A program made the translations under genes and the position numbers. From NCBI GenBank assembly GCA_009693045.1, contig SHXZ01000001.1:1-64000 (forward strand): a stretch of DNA of 64,000 nucleotides, written 5' to 3'. The notes beneath the pieces were generated by a model. The model saw nothing but the letters and a program-made list of their open reading frames with translations. It did no database searches and was not told where the DNA came from. Shown in pieces: positions 1 to 6,953 of this stretch (within the stretch, counting starts at the first letter, position 1; the number at the start of each line of letters is the position of its first letter). The DNA is from Dehalococcoidia bacterium (lineage in GTDB: Bacteria; Chloroflexota; Dehalococcoidia; Lucifugimonadales; SHYT01).

Positions 1-953
1 AGGTCCGCGCGGTTGATGCTCGCCCAGGAGATGTACGTGGGCGCCTCGTAGCCGGGCACCAGCCGCTTGTACGAGTTCACCCACTGGTTGGTCACCAGCG
101 TCATCTCCGCCGCGTGCTTGAGCAGCCCCGCAATGAACGACCGCGCGAGATTGGATAGACGGAGCGGCGCGTTCTCGTCGTAGAACAGGTTCCGGTCTTT
201 CCGGAACAGGGACACGTTCGTGTGCATTCCGGAGCCGTTGAAGCCGGCCACAGGCTTTGGCATGAACGTGGCGTACACGCCCCGCCCCGCCGCAATCTCC
301 TTGATCACCAGCCGCGCCGTCATCACATTGTCCGCCATGCTCAGCGCGTCGGAATGCTGTAGGTCAATCTCGTGCTGGCTCGGCGCGCCCTCGTGGTGAG
401 AGTACTTCACCGGGATGCCCATCTCCGCCAGCGTCAGCACCGTGTCGCGGCGCAGGTCGGTTGCCACCCCCGTCGCCGTTTGGTCAAAGTAGTCCCCCTG
501 GTCCAGCGGTGCCGTCGAGCTGGCGTCCTTGAAATAGAAGTACTCCAGCTCCGGGCCAACGTAGTACGTCAACCCCATTCGGCTGGCCTGCTCAAGATTC
601 CGGCGCAGCACGTACCGCGGGTCGCCCACAAACGGCTGGCCGTCCGGAGTCAGGATGTCGCAGAAGATGCGGGCGACGGCATTTTCCTTGGGCCGCCACG
701 GAAGGATGCGGAACGTCGTCGGATCGGGCAGGGCAACCATGTCGGACTCGTCCATCCGCGCGAACCCCTGGATGGCCGAGCCGTCAAACCCGACGCCCGA
801 CTCCAGCGCGTCCTCCAACTCTTCCACGGTGATCGCGAACCCTTTGAGGTTGCCGAGGATGTCCGCGAACCACAGGCGGATGAACCGCACATCGTTCTCG
901 CGAGCGGTGTGCAGCACGTAGTCAATGGCCGACCGGTCACGCTGTGCAACCAT
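1..953 (-). CDS. Glutamine synthetase, second copy, C-terminus cut by window edge
   Basis: Translation from the ATG at 953 reads without a stop to base 1, giving 317 residues of a type I glutamine synthetase, which makes glutamine from glutamate, ammonia and ATP. Visible family motifs are GFDGSAIQGF near the N-terminus, GPELEYF (metal site), the NGSGMHTN loop and SYKRLVPGYEAP, where the sequence nears the edge. It lacks the N-terminal extension of the other copy at 2393-3904 and resembles GSI-alpha enzymes; the region carrying the adenylylation tyrosine is outside the window. A good promoter lies 85 bp upstream. It closes a nitrogen-assimilation cluster (regulator, amtB, glnB, glnA). The family is certain; whether it makes glutamine or ligates another amine is not decidable here. 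Confidence 0.93.
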   Translation of the reverse strand, partial: MVAQRDRSAIDYVLHTARENDVRFIRLWFADILGNLKGFAITVEELEDALESGVGFDGSAIQGFARMDESDMVALPDPTTFRILPWRPKENAVARIFCDILTPDGQPFVGDPRYVLRRNLEQASRMGLTYYVGPELEYFYFKDASSTAPLDQGDYFDQTATGVATDLRRDTVLTLAEMGIPVKYSHHEGAPSQHEIDLQHSDALSMADNVMTARLVIKEIAAGRGVYATFMPKPVAGFNGSGMHTNVSLFRKDRNLFYDENAPLRLSNLARSFIAGLLKHAAEMTLVTNQWVNSYKRLVPGYEAPTYISWASINRAD

Positions 954-1037
954 GGGTCCCTGCCTCACTCCACCTGGCCTTCAAAAGGCAACAGGTATGG
1001 CTTTGTGAAGTTTTGGACAATCGGAGAATTGGCCGTC

Positions 1038-1066
1038 ATTATACGGCGATTCCCGCCGGTTGTAAA
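1038..1066 (-). promoter_or_regulatory. Sigma-70-type promoter for the second glutamine synthetase
   Basis: On the minus strand TTTACA (1066-1061) is followed after exactly 17 bp by a perfect TATAAT (1043-1038). Transcription would start near 1031 and give a leader of about 78 nt before the ATG at 953. I see no 11-bp half-site array here, unlike upstream of amtB. Confidence 0.6.
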
Positions 1067-1142
1067 GGCAAAACGCCTTAGGCCCAGGGTCTCTCGGTTC
1101 TCATAGTGGTGCCGCCTCCCCGCACGTAGCAGCCTCCGAAGG

Positions 1143-1176
1143 CATGGAGGGGCAATTCATGAATTGCCCCTCCATG
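1143..1176. repeat. Perfect 16-bp inverted repeat
   Basis: CATGGAGGGGCAATTC at 1143-1158 is repeated as its exact reverse complement at 1161-1176 with a 2-bp centre. There is no flanking T-run. It is one of several short palindromes in the window built around GGGGC/GCCCC and sits between the second glutamine synthetase promoter and a decayed gene. The rest of 1067-1284 shows no gene. Confidence 0.7.
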
Positions 1177-1284
1177 GGTTGCCCCTGCAAGGTTTCCGAA
1201 GTACCAGGCCCTTAGATACTTGCCTGCACCTACACACCGGCTGCTCGTGACGGACACCGCGTGGTTGCACCGCGTTTGGCCAGA

Positions 1285-2008
1285 CTATCGTGCCGCCGGG
1301 CTGCGGTTCGACCCCGATGTCGCCGCTTGCTCCACCTTCACCGTGCCGCTCGTCGGATCAACCGGCAGCCCGCTGACCCACGCGCGTATGTGGTCACGAT
1401 TGCGACGGCCTTCCGGCGCTATCATCCTCAAGGCGAACGTCTTTGCCCTGTCCAGGGGTGTGAACGTCACCGTGTCCTGCGCGAACCCCACCACCTCACC
1501 CGTGAGGCTGTACGGGTGACGCGAATGACAAGTGTAACGTCGTTCGCGATTTGCCCATCAATGTGCACGACCTCGCCGAGAAACACCAGTTGTTGCCTTG
1601 TCCTATCGGCTGGGAGCTTACTCCGGTAACCCGGAACGTGAGCGTCCCGCCCGTAGGAGTCAGACTGGCGCCGGCGGGATCAGACCCCACGCCTGCGCCG
1701 CCTCCTCCGGGGCCTGGAGCGCCAACATCGCCCTTGTCGCCCTGCGGGCCTGCCGGTCCGGGGTCACTCTTCGCTCCCGCCGGGCCAGGCGGACCCTGCC
1801 TCACCGACGCAACCTGCCGCGAAACCTCCTCCTGCACCTGCCGGCTCAGCGCGCCCTTGTCACTGCTTTGGCAAGCGGGCCCGACCGCGGCCAAGAGAAC
1901 GACAGCGCTCACCAGGGCTAAACGGACCTGCAAGGACGACAACGTATTCCTCAACCCCGCGCTCTCGCAGGAAGTCGTTGAGCGGTGCGGCGAATGAGGC
2001 GCCCTCAC
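1285..2008 (-). pseudogene. Frameshifted collagen-like lipoprotein
   Basis: The intact first part (2008-1496, GTG start, 170 codons) has a hydrophobic N-terminal segment ending in a lipobox-like GPAC at about residue 46, then Gly-X-Y triplets (GPPGPAGAK, GPAGPQGDKGDVGAPGPG). After about residue 133 the frame turns into unlikely sequence. A beta-rich reading (LVFLGEVVHIDGQ, then LTGEVVGFAQDTVTFTP) continues in the second and then the third frame down to 1285. Two single-base losses, near 1596-1600 and near 1517-1523, would explain this. It is probably a surface-anchored collagen-like protein with a small beta domain, now broken or mis-sequenced. A second collagen-like lipoprotein occurs at 30761-31459. 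Confidence 0.5.
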
Positions 2009-2342
2009 GACTGGCGTCTCCAGGTTATGCCAAAGGTGAGCAAATACCGCTCAGTGTGCGGCTATTCTAAGCCCAAACGCTTCGTTCAGGGCAAGCGCTG
2101 AGCGTAGGGAATGAGCAAACTCCGCAAGAACCCGCGATCATCAACACCGCGTCAAGAAGACGCGCCCCGAATCATCGGCAACCACCGACTTCCGCGAACG
2201 CTACCGCGACTGCCCTGAGCGACCCCAAGCGTCGTCCTAACGCTGTCGGGATCATCTCAGCATGACACGACGGCCTGGGTAAGCGCGGAAAGCCGCATGC
2301 CCCGGTTGCACTCCTTCGCGCCGTGGAGCGCCCGCCGAAAAG
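2009..2342. other. Intergenic stretch with no recognisable gene
   Basis: No convincing reading frame was found. It contains a degenerate copy of the CCTGAGCGAAGCG dispersed motif (minus strand, near 2081-2100) and ends at the glnA terminator. Long open frames across this stretch belong to the antisense of glnA. Confidence 0.5.
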
Positions 2343-2378
2343 CAGGGGCGCCCGTCCAGGTCTGGACGGGCGCCCCTG
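2338..2378 (-). terminator. Intrinsic terminator of glnA
   Basis: A perfect 17-bp inverted repeat, 2343-2359 with 2362-2378 and a 2-base centre, lies 14 bp beyond the glnA stop. On the minus strand it is followed by a short run of four T (2341-2338). The stem is almost entirely G/C. Confidence 0.8.
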
Positions 2379-2392
2379 AAGACCCTTACTCG

Positions 2393-3904
2393 CTAGGCGT
2401 CCAGGTACAGGTTGAACTCGTACGGGTGGGGCCGCAGACGCACCGGGTCAACCTCGCGGGTCCGCTTGTAGTCCAGGTACACCTCTATCAGGTCCTTCGT
2501 GAACACGTCGCCCCTGAGCAGGAACTCGTGGTCCGCCTCCAGCGCGTCCAGGCTCTCCTGCAAGCTCCCCGGCGTCTTGCGAACCTTCGCCGCCTCCTCC
2601 GGGGAGAGCGCGTAGATGTCCTTGTCCATCGGCTCGCCAGGGTCAATCTTATTCATCACGCCGTCAATGCCCGCCATGAGCATCGCCGCGAAGGCCAGGT
2701 ACGGGTTACACGTCGGGTCCGGGCACCGGAACTCCACCCGCTTGGCCTCGGGGTTAGGGTAGTACATCGGTATGCGGGCGCAGGCGCTCCGGTTGCGCAT
2801 GGACATCGCCAGGTTCACCGGCGCCTCGTAGCCGGGCACCAGGCGGCGATACGAATTGGTCGTCGGCGCACAGATGGCCAGCAGCGCCGGCGCGTGCTTC
2901 AGCAGCCCGCCGATGTAATGCAGCCCAAAGTCGGAGATGCCCGCCCAGCCCTTCGGGTCCGAGAACAGGTTCTTGCCCGCCCTCCACACGCTCTGGTGCG
3001 TGTGCATGCCCGTGCCGTTGTCGCCGAAGAGCGGCTTGGGCATGAACGTCGCCACCTTGCCGTGCGCGCGCGCCACGTTCTTGAGCGCGTACTTGTAGAG
3101 CATCACCTGGTCCGCCATGCGGGTCAGCGAGTCGTACCGCATGTCAATCTCGCCTTGGCCCGCCGTCGCCACCTCGTGGTGGTGCTTCTCTATGATGATG
3201 CCGAATTCCTGCATCCGCCGCACTGCTTCGGTGCGGATGTCCTGCTGCGTGTCCGTGGGCGGCACGGGGTAGTACCCTTCCTTGTTGCGAATCTTGTACG
3301 CCAGATTCAACTCCCCGGTCAACAGGAATTCACGGCCCGACGACCAGTTGCCCTCGTCGGAGTCAATGAAGTAATAGCCGCTGTTCTGCGTCTGGTCGTA
3401 CCGCACCGTGTCAAAGATGAAGAACTCCAGCTCCGGTCCCCAGTAGCTGATGTCACCCAGGCCGGACTGCGCCAGGAACCGCTCCGCCTTCTTGGCGATG
3501 TACCTCGGGTCGCGGTTATACGGGCCTGGCTTGTCCATGCCCCTGGCGTGGGGGTCCAACACGTCCCCAATCATCGTTATCGTGGGCGCTTCGCAGAACG
3601 GGTCCAGAGCCAGGGTATTGGGATCAGGCACCAGGAGCATGTCGCTCTCGTGGATGTGCTGGAATCCGCGGATGGACGAGCCGTCAAAGCCGGAGCCGCG
3701 GCGGAACAAGGCCTCGTCCAACTCGTTCACGGGGATGGTGAAGTGCTGCCAGGTGCCCGGAACGTCAATGAACTTGAGATCCACCATCTGGATAGCGTTG
3801 TTCCGCGCGAACTGGAGCACCTCTTGCGGAGTCCTACCGCCGAGGCTGGTCCGCTTTGGCCCCTGCCGGCGTGGCCTTCCCCTCGGAGTTTTGCTGGTGG
3901 CCAT
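2393..3904 (-). CDS. glnA: Glutamine synthetase type I
   Basis: A 503-residue protein, somewhat longer than the usual 440-475 because of a basic N-terminal extension of about 25 residues. It makes glutamine from glutamate, ammonia and ATP and should assemble as a dodecamer in the cytosol. Visible motifs are GFDGSSIRGF (72-81), GPELEFF (156-162), the NGTGMHTH loop (296-303) and NSYRRLVPGYEAP (350-362). DKDIYALSPEE around 428-437 matches the adenylylation segment of GSI-beta enzymes, with Tyr431 in the modifiable position; no adenylyltransferase gene is in the window. It lies downstream of glnB and ends at a strong terminator. The ATG at 3904 is followed by a typical GlnA start after the extension. 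Confidence 0.97.
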   Translation of the reverse strand: MATSKTPRGRPRRQGPKRTSLGGRTPQEVLQFARNNAIQMVDLKFIDVPGTWQHFTIPVNELDEALFRRGSGFDGSSIRGFQHIHESDMLLVPDPNTLALDPFCEAPTITMIGDVLDPHARGMDKPGPYNRDPRYIAKKAERFLAQSGLGDISYWGPELEFFIFDTVRYDQTQNSGYYFIDSDEGNWSSGREFLLTGELNLAYKIRNKEGYYPVPPTDTQQDIRTEAVRRMQEFGIIIEKHHHEVATAGQGEIDMRYDSLTRMADQVMLYKYALKNVARAHGKVATFMPKPLFGDNGTGMHTHQSVWRAGKNLFSDPKGWAGISDFGLHYIGGLLKHAPALLAICAPTTNSYRRLVPGYEAPVNLAMSMRNRSACARIPMYYPNPEAKRVEFRCPDPTCNPYLAFAAMLMAGIDGVMNKIDPGEPMDKDIYALSPEEAAKVRKTPGSLQESLDALEADHEFLLRGDVFTKDLIEVYLDYKRTREVDPVRLRPHPYEFNLYLDA

Positions 3905-4116
3905 GATACCTCCTGTTTCTCTCTAAGCCTTCAGTATCGCCCTCGCGCTAATCGGAGAGCTTGCGACGAATCGGCAGCTTTACCCATATGGCGCCCATGA
4001 TGCCAAACCCAACGAGAGCCAACCACGCCCTCAATGGTATGGCGCTCCCTTATAGAGTTCTCTTCCAGCAGCTTGGTTTCCGAGGTTGTCAGGTCGCAAT
4101 TGGGAGCATTCCTCCT

Positions 4117-4458
4117 CTAAAGCGCCTTCTCTCCCCGCTCCCCCGTTCGGACACGGATGACGTCTTCTACGGTGCTGATAAAGATCTTCCCATCACCTAC
4201 ATTGCCGATCCTGGCAGCGTGCAGGATGATGTCAACCGCCTTCTGCACATCAGCGTCGCTCACCACGGTTTCCAGCTTGATCTTGGGGAGCATGTCCACC
4301 ACGAACCGCTCTCCCGCTTTCCCCTCATACGAGACACCTTTCTGCGCGCCACGGCCGGTTACGTTTACTACGTTCAGCCCGATGAACCCAGAGTCCGCCA
4401 GCGCGTCTTTCACGCGCTCAAGCCGCTCTGGACGTATGATGGCCTCAATCTTTTTCAC
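4117..4458 (-). CDS. glnB: P-II nitrogen regulatory protein
   Basis: From the GTG at 4458 the product is 113 residues and begins VKKIEAIIRPERL, the standard P-II N-terminus; a longer reading from 4533 adds an unconserved leader. P-II trimers sense ATP/ADP and 2-oxoglutarate and control ammonium channels and glutamine synthetase. The B-loop region IGNVGDGKIFI and C-loop RTGE are intact. The T-loop reads GRGAQKGVSYEGKAG, one residue longer than the E. coli loop and without a tyrosine at the position uridylylated in enteric GlnB, so that modification is unlikely. Its neighbours (amtB, mini-proteins, glnA) fit a direct AmtB-P-II partnership. No clear half-site array precedes it, so it may be read from the upstream mini-protein promoters. 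Confidence 0.96.
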   Translation of the reverse strand: MKKIEAIIRPERLERVKDALADSGFIGLNVVNVTGRGAQKGVSYEGKAGERFVVDMLPKIKLETVVSDADVQKAVDIILHAARIGNVGDGKIFISTVEDVIRVRTGERGEKAL

Positions 4459-4609
4459 GCTGTTGAAACCTCGCTTGAAAGACTCTGCATTGCCGCCAGC
4501 CTGAAGCAGAAAAGGTGACAGTGAGCCACACATTGTAACATGCAGCGGCGGACCTCACCTCTTACCCGAGGGCGGCCCGCCCGCGACCCTGGTTGGCGAC
4601 GCGCTGGCT

Positions 4610-4717
4610 TTACTCTTCGCGCACCTGCGTCCGCTTGCGCAGCCGCGACGGCAGCACCACGAACATGACGAACAGCCCCAGAAACGCGCCGAGTCCCGCC
4701 AGCATCTCAATACTCAT
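4610..4717 (-). CDS. 35-residue single-helix membrane mini-protein A
   Basis: A short reading frame from the ATG at 4717 has a textbook ribosome site, GGAGGG, 7 bases upstream. The product starts MSIEMLAGLGAFLGLFVMF, has one hydrophobic helix (about residues 5-22, with small-residue packing positions AGLGAFLG), then PSRLRKRT and an acidic tail. It is 25/30 identical over the first 30 residues to the mini-protein at 4883-4987, and every difference is conservative, which argues strongly for real coding sequence. The positive-inside rule places the basic C-terminus in the cytosol. It lies between amtB and glnB behind its own 11-bp half-site array. The function is unknown; an accessory subunit or regulator of AmtB is my inference. 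Confidence 0.85.
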   Translation of the reverse strand: MSIEMLAGLGAFLGLFVMFVVLPSRLRKRTQVREE

Positions 4718-4757
4718 CGCCGGTCCCTCCTGATAACGTCAAGGTGTGTCACTTGCG

Positions 4758-4811
4758 ACTATACCTGGCGAGTATTACGGGGCTGTTTCCCAGACGTAAA
4801 CGGTTTGTCAC
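4758..4811 (-). promoter_or_regulatory. GlnR-type operator array and -10 upstream of mini-protein A
   Basis: On the plus strand ATTAC (4774), GTTTC (4785), GTAAA (4796) and GTCAC (4807) start exactly 11 bp apart. Ten bases beyond the last half-site, in the minus-strand direction, is TATAGT (4763-4758), a good -10, giving a start near 4751 and a leader of about 34 nt. The spacing and sequence match the direct-repeat boxes bound by actinobacterial GlnR (GTnAC and GAAAC alternating with 6-bp gaps). The array overlaps the expected -35 region. Confidence 0.65.
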
Positions 4812-4882
4812 GCGCGTCACAAAAAGCAACGGGGCAAAGCCCTGCGGCTCGGCCCCGTCCTGTAGACGGACTCTGACGTTCC

Positions 4883-4987
4883 TTATTCCTGGTCGGGCGT
4901 GCGCTTGCGAAGCCGGGAAGGCAGTACCACGAAGATCACGAACAGACCGATGAAGGCTCCGATCCCTGCGAGCATTTCTACGGTCAT
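4883..4987 (-). CDS. 34-residue single-helix membrane mini-protein B
   Basis: The ATG at 4987 is preceded by AAGGAG with a 6-base gap. The product starts MTVEMLAGIGAFIGLFVIF, continues with VVLPSRLRKRT and ends in PDQE: one transmembrane helix plus a basic cytoplasmic anchor. It is a tandem paralogue of mini-protein A. Substitutions are S/T, I/V, L/I, L/I and M/I within the first 30 residues, the pattern of purifying selection on protein sequence. It follows amtB by about 340 bp and has its own half-site array and promoter. No known family is recognised. Such short hydrophobic proteins commonly bind a larger membrane partner (KdpF, AcrZ and CydX are known cases); AmtB is the obvious candidate by position. 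Confidence 0.85.
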   Translation of the reverse strand: MTVEMLAGIGAFIGLFVIFVVLPSRLRKRTPDQE

Positions 4988-5019
4988 GTGTGGCTCCTTA
5001 AAAACACTGCTTGGGATCA

Positions 5020-5073
5020 ACAATAAGGTTCCCGTGTTACATCCCTGTTTCTCATATGTTAAATCTTTGTTAC
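5020..5073 (-). promoter_or_regulatory. GlnR-type operator array and -10 upstream of mini-protein B
   Basis: On the plus strand GTTAC (5036), GTTTC (5047), GTTAA (5058) and GTTAC (5069) start exactly 11 bp apart. Ten bases further in the minus-strand direction lies TATTGT (5025-5020), giving a start near 5013 and a leader of about 26 nt. The half-site to -10 distance is the same as in the array before mini-protein A. Confidence 0.7.
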
Positions 5074-5269
5074 ACGTGTCACAATTGAGCTCCCCTGGTG
5101 GAGTGCCTCTGGCATTCCGTTGGTTTGGGAAGTGGAACCACGCAGCAATCTCCTCCCCCGTAAAGGGGGAGCGCGGTGGGGTGAGACGTTGTTCCTGATT
5201 GAACGTAACGAAGCGTGGGAAACACTACTCTGGTCGCCTGTGATTCGTTCACCGCTTCGATACGAAACG

Positions 5270-5301
5270 ATCAGGGCTGGCCCCCAAGGGCCAGCCCTGA
5301 T
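5270..5301 (-). terminator. Hairpin beyond amtB
   Basis: A perfect 14-bp inverted repeat (5270-5283 with 5288-5301, loop CCAA) starts 25 bp past the amtB stop. Only three T follow on the minus strand, so it may stabilise the message end as much as terminate it. Further on, 5154-5172 holds a smaller CTCCCCC/GGGGGAG hairpin. Nothing coding is seen between 5074 and 5326. Confidence 0.6.
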
Positions 5302-5326
5302 GCCGAGGTTCGTTGCGAGAGACTCG

Positions 5327-6733
5327 TTACCGGCGCGCCGCACTCGCCGCGGGCGGCACCGGGGTGTTGGCTTCTGGATAGGCCTCAATGCCGTGCTCCG
5401 CGATGTCCAGGCCCTGGAGCTCTTCCTCACGGCTGGCCCTCAGGCCCATGGTCTTCTTGAGCGCATAGAACAACACGAACCCCGCGCCGAGGCCCCAGGC
5501 CAACACGGTGCCCATGCTGATGAGCTGCGCCACAAGCTGGCCGCCCTTGCCGTCCACCAGTCCTGAGACGCCACCGTAGGTGCCGTCGGCGAAGATGCCC
5601 ACGGCCAGCAGGCCCCACAGGCCCGAGCCCGCATGCACCCCGAACGCGCCTACCACGTCGTCAATCTTCAACTTGCGCTCCACAAACATCGCGGCGGCTT
5701 GCTGGACGAAGGGGGCAACTGCGCCGATGATCACCGCCGCCCACGGCGCCACATAGGCGCATCCGGCCGTGATGGCGACCAGGCCCGCCAGCGAGCCGTT
5801 GCACGCCGCGATAATGTCCGCCTTGCCCGTCCGCACGATACTCAGATACATGGCGACGACCGCGCCGGTGGCCCCCGCCAGGAACGTGTTCACCGCAATC
5901 ACGGAGATTCGCAGGTCCGTCGCCGCCAGCGTGCTCCCCGGGTTAAATCCGAACCACCCGAAGAACAGGATGAATGTGCCGGTCACGATGAAGACCACGT
6001 TGTGGCCCCGGAACTGGTTCGGCGTGCCGTCCGCGTTGTACTTGCCGGTGCGGGCCCCTACGAGCCATGCGCCCATCAACCCCACGGTGCCGCCGATGAC
6101 GTGCACCACGCCTGACCCCGCGAAGTCCTTGGCCCCGGCGCCAAACGGCAGCGTGCTCAGCCACCCGCCACCCCAGACCCAGTGCCCGTAGATGGGATAG
6201 ATCACCGCGCCAATCATGAAGCTGTAGGCCAGATAGGCCGCGATCTTCATCCGCTCGGCCACCATGCCCGCCACGATGGTCGCCGCCGTGGCCGCGAACA
6301 CCATCTGGAAGAACCAGTTCATGATGTTCTTCACGTCGTAGGCGTCGCCCAGGAGGAGGAAGCCCGACCCGCCAATAAGCGGGTTCTTCCCCGTCGCCAG
6401 TCCCTCAAAGAACGCTGACCCGCCGAACATGAAGGCGTAGCCGAAGGCCCAGAACGAGATCCCGGTCATGCAGAAGTCCATGAAGGACTTGGTCATGTAG
6501 TTGACGGTATGCTTCACCCGCATCAGGCCCGCGCCCAGCAGCGCAAAGCCGGGCTGCATGAAGAACACCAAGAAGCCGCACATCAACGTCCACGCCATGT
6601 TGACTCCGAGGTTGGGCTCCGCCTTCAGGGTGTCGGCGCCGTTCGGGTCACCATCGGCGATCGCGAGGCCGACGCTCGCCGCAGCCGCCACTAGCGCTAT
6701 CAGCAACGAAACCAGGTGTAAGTACTTCCTCAT
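5327..6733 (-). CDS. amtB: Ammonium channel of the Amt family
   Basis: A 468-residue polytopic membrane protein that conducts ammonium into the cell as a trimer. The start at 6733 (MRKYLHLVS) gives a cleavable N-terminal hydrophobic segment, as in E. coli AmtB. Family landmarks are MCGFLVFFMQPGFALLGAG, the twin pore histidines in GHWVWGGGW and FGVHAGSGLWG, and the conserved AGMVAERMK stretch. The cytoplasmic tail (EELQGLDIAEHGIEAYPE) is the part P-II proteins dock against in characterised homologues. The gene sits directly below a GlnR-like regulator and a six-repeat operator array, and is followed by two mini-proteins, glnB and glnA. An upstream ATG at 6757 adds eight unlikely residues. Confidence 0.97.
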   Translation of the reverse strand: MRKYLHLVSLLIALVAAAASVGLAIADGDPNGADTLKAEPNLGVNMAWTLMCGFLVFFMQPGFALLGAGLMRVKHTVNYMTKSFMDFCMTGISFWAFGYAFMFGGSAFFEGLATGKNPLIGGSGFLLLGDAYDVKNIMNWFFQMVFAATAATIVAGMVAERMKIAAYLAYSFMIGAVIYPIYGHWVWGGGWLSTLPFGAGAKDFAGSGVVHVIGGTVGLMGAWLVGARTGKYNADGTPNQFRGHNVVFIVTGTFILFFGWFGFNPGSTLAATDLRISVIAVNTFLAGATGAVVAMYLSIVRTGKADIIAACNGSLAGLVAITAGCAYVAPWAAVIIGAVAPFVQQAAAMFVERKLKIDDVVGAFGVHAGSGLWGLLAVGIFADGTYGGVSGLVDGKGGQLVAQLISMGTVLAWGLGAGFVLFYALKKTMGLRASREEELQGLDIAEHGIEAYPEANTPVPPAASAARR

Positions 6734-6790
6734 GCTCCATCCTTCCGTGCGGCACAAACATACAAGCCCGCCTGGATAGGCTGGGCCTAC

Positions 6791-6871
6791 ACAATAGTTT
6801 ATGTGCGATCTGTTTCGCAGAGGTTTCCAATACGTAACAAGAAAGTTTCGTGGGTGTTACGGAAGTGTTCC
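6791..6871 (-). promoter_or_regulatory. Six-repeat GlnR-type operator array upstream of amtB
   Basis: On the plus strand GTTTC (6812), GTTTC (6823), GTAAC (6834), GTTTC (6845), GTTAC (6856) and GTTCC (6867) start exactly 11 bp apart, 60 bp in all. A TATTGT hexamer follows at 6796-6791 on the minus strand, identical to that before mini-protein B, but here 15 bases from the last half-site. The predicted leader to the amtB ATG is about 50 nt. Alternating GAAAC and GTnAC boxes with 6-bp gaps are the known binding pattern of GlnR. Confidence 0.75.
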
Positions 6872-6953
6872 GTCACACATAGATCGCCATGTGCTAAATT
6901 GGGGAGGTAGCGTGGTACCAGCGAGGGCGGTGAAGGATCTCTGCACTTGGTGG

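Noticed and set aside
954-1120. GlnR-type array upstream of the second glutamine synthetase
   Set aside because: No pair of half-sites with 11-bp spacing is present, only an ordinary promoter.
2297-4000. A 567-codon plus-strand open frame
   Set aside because: It is the antisense shadow of glnA, whose motifs are unmistakable on the other strand.
4459-4609. GlnR-type array upstream of glnB
   Set aside because: GTGAC (4515) and GTAAC (4535) are 20 bp apart, not a multiple of 11.
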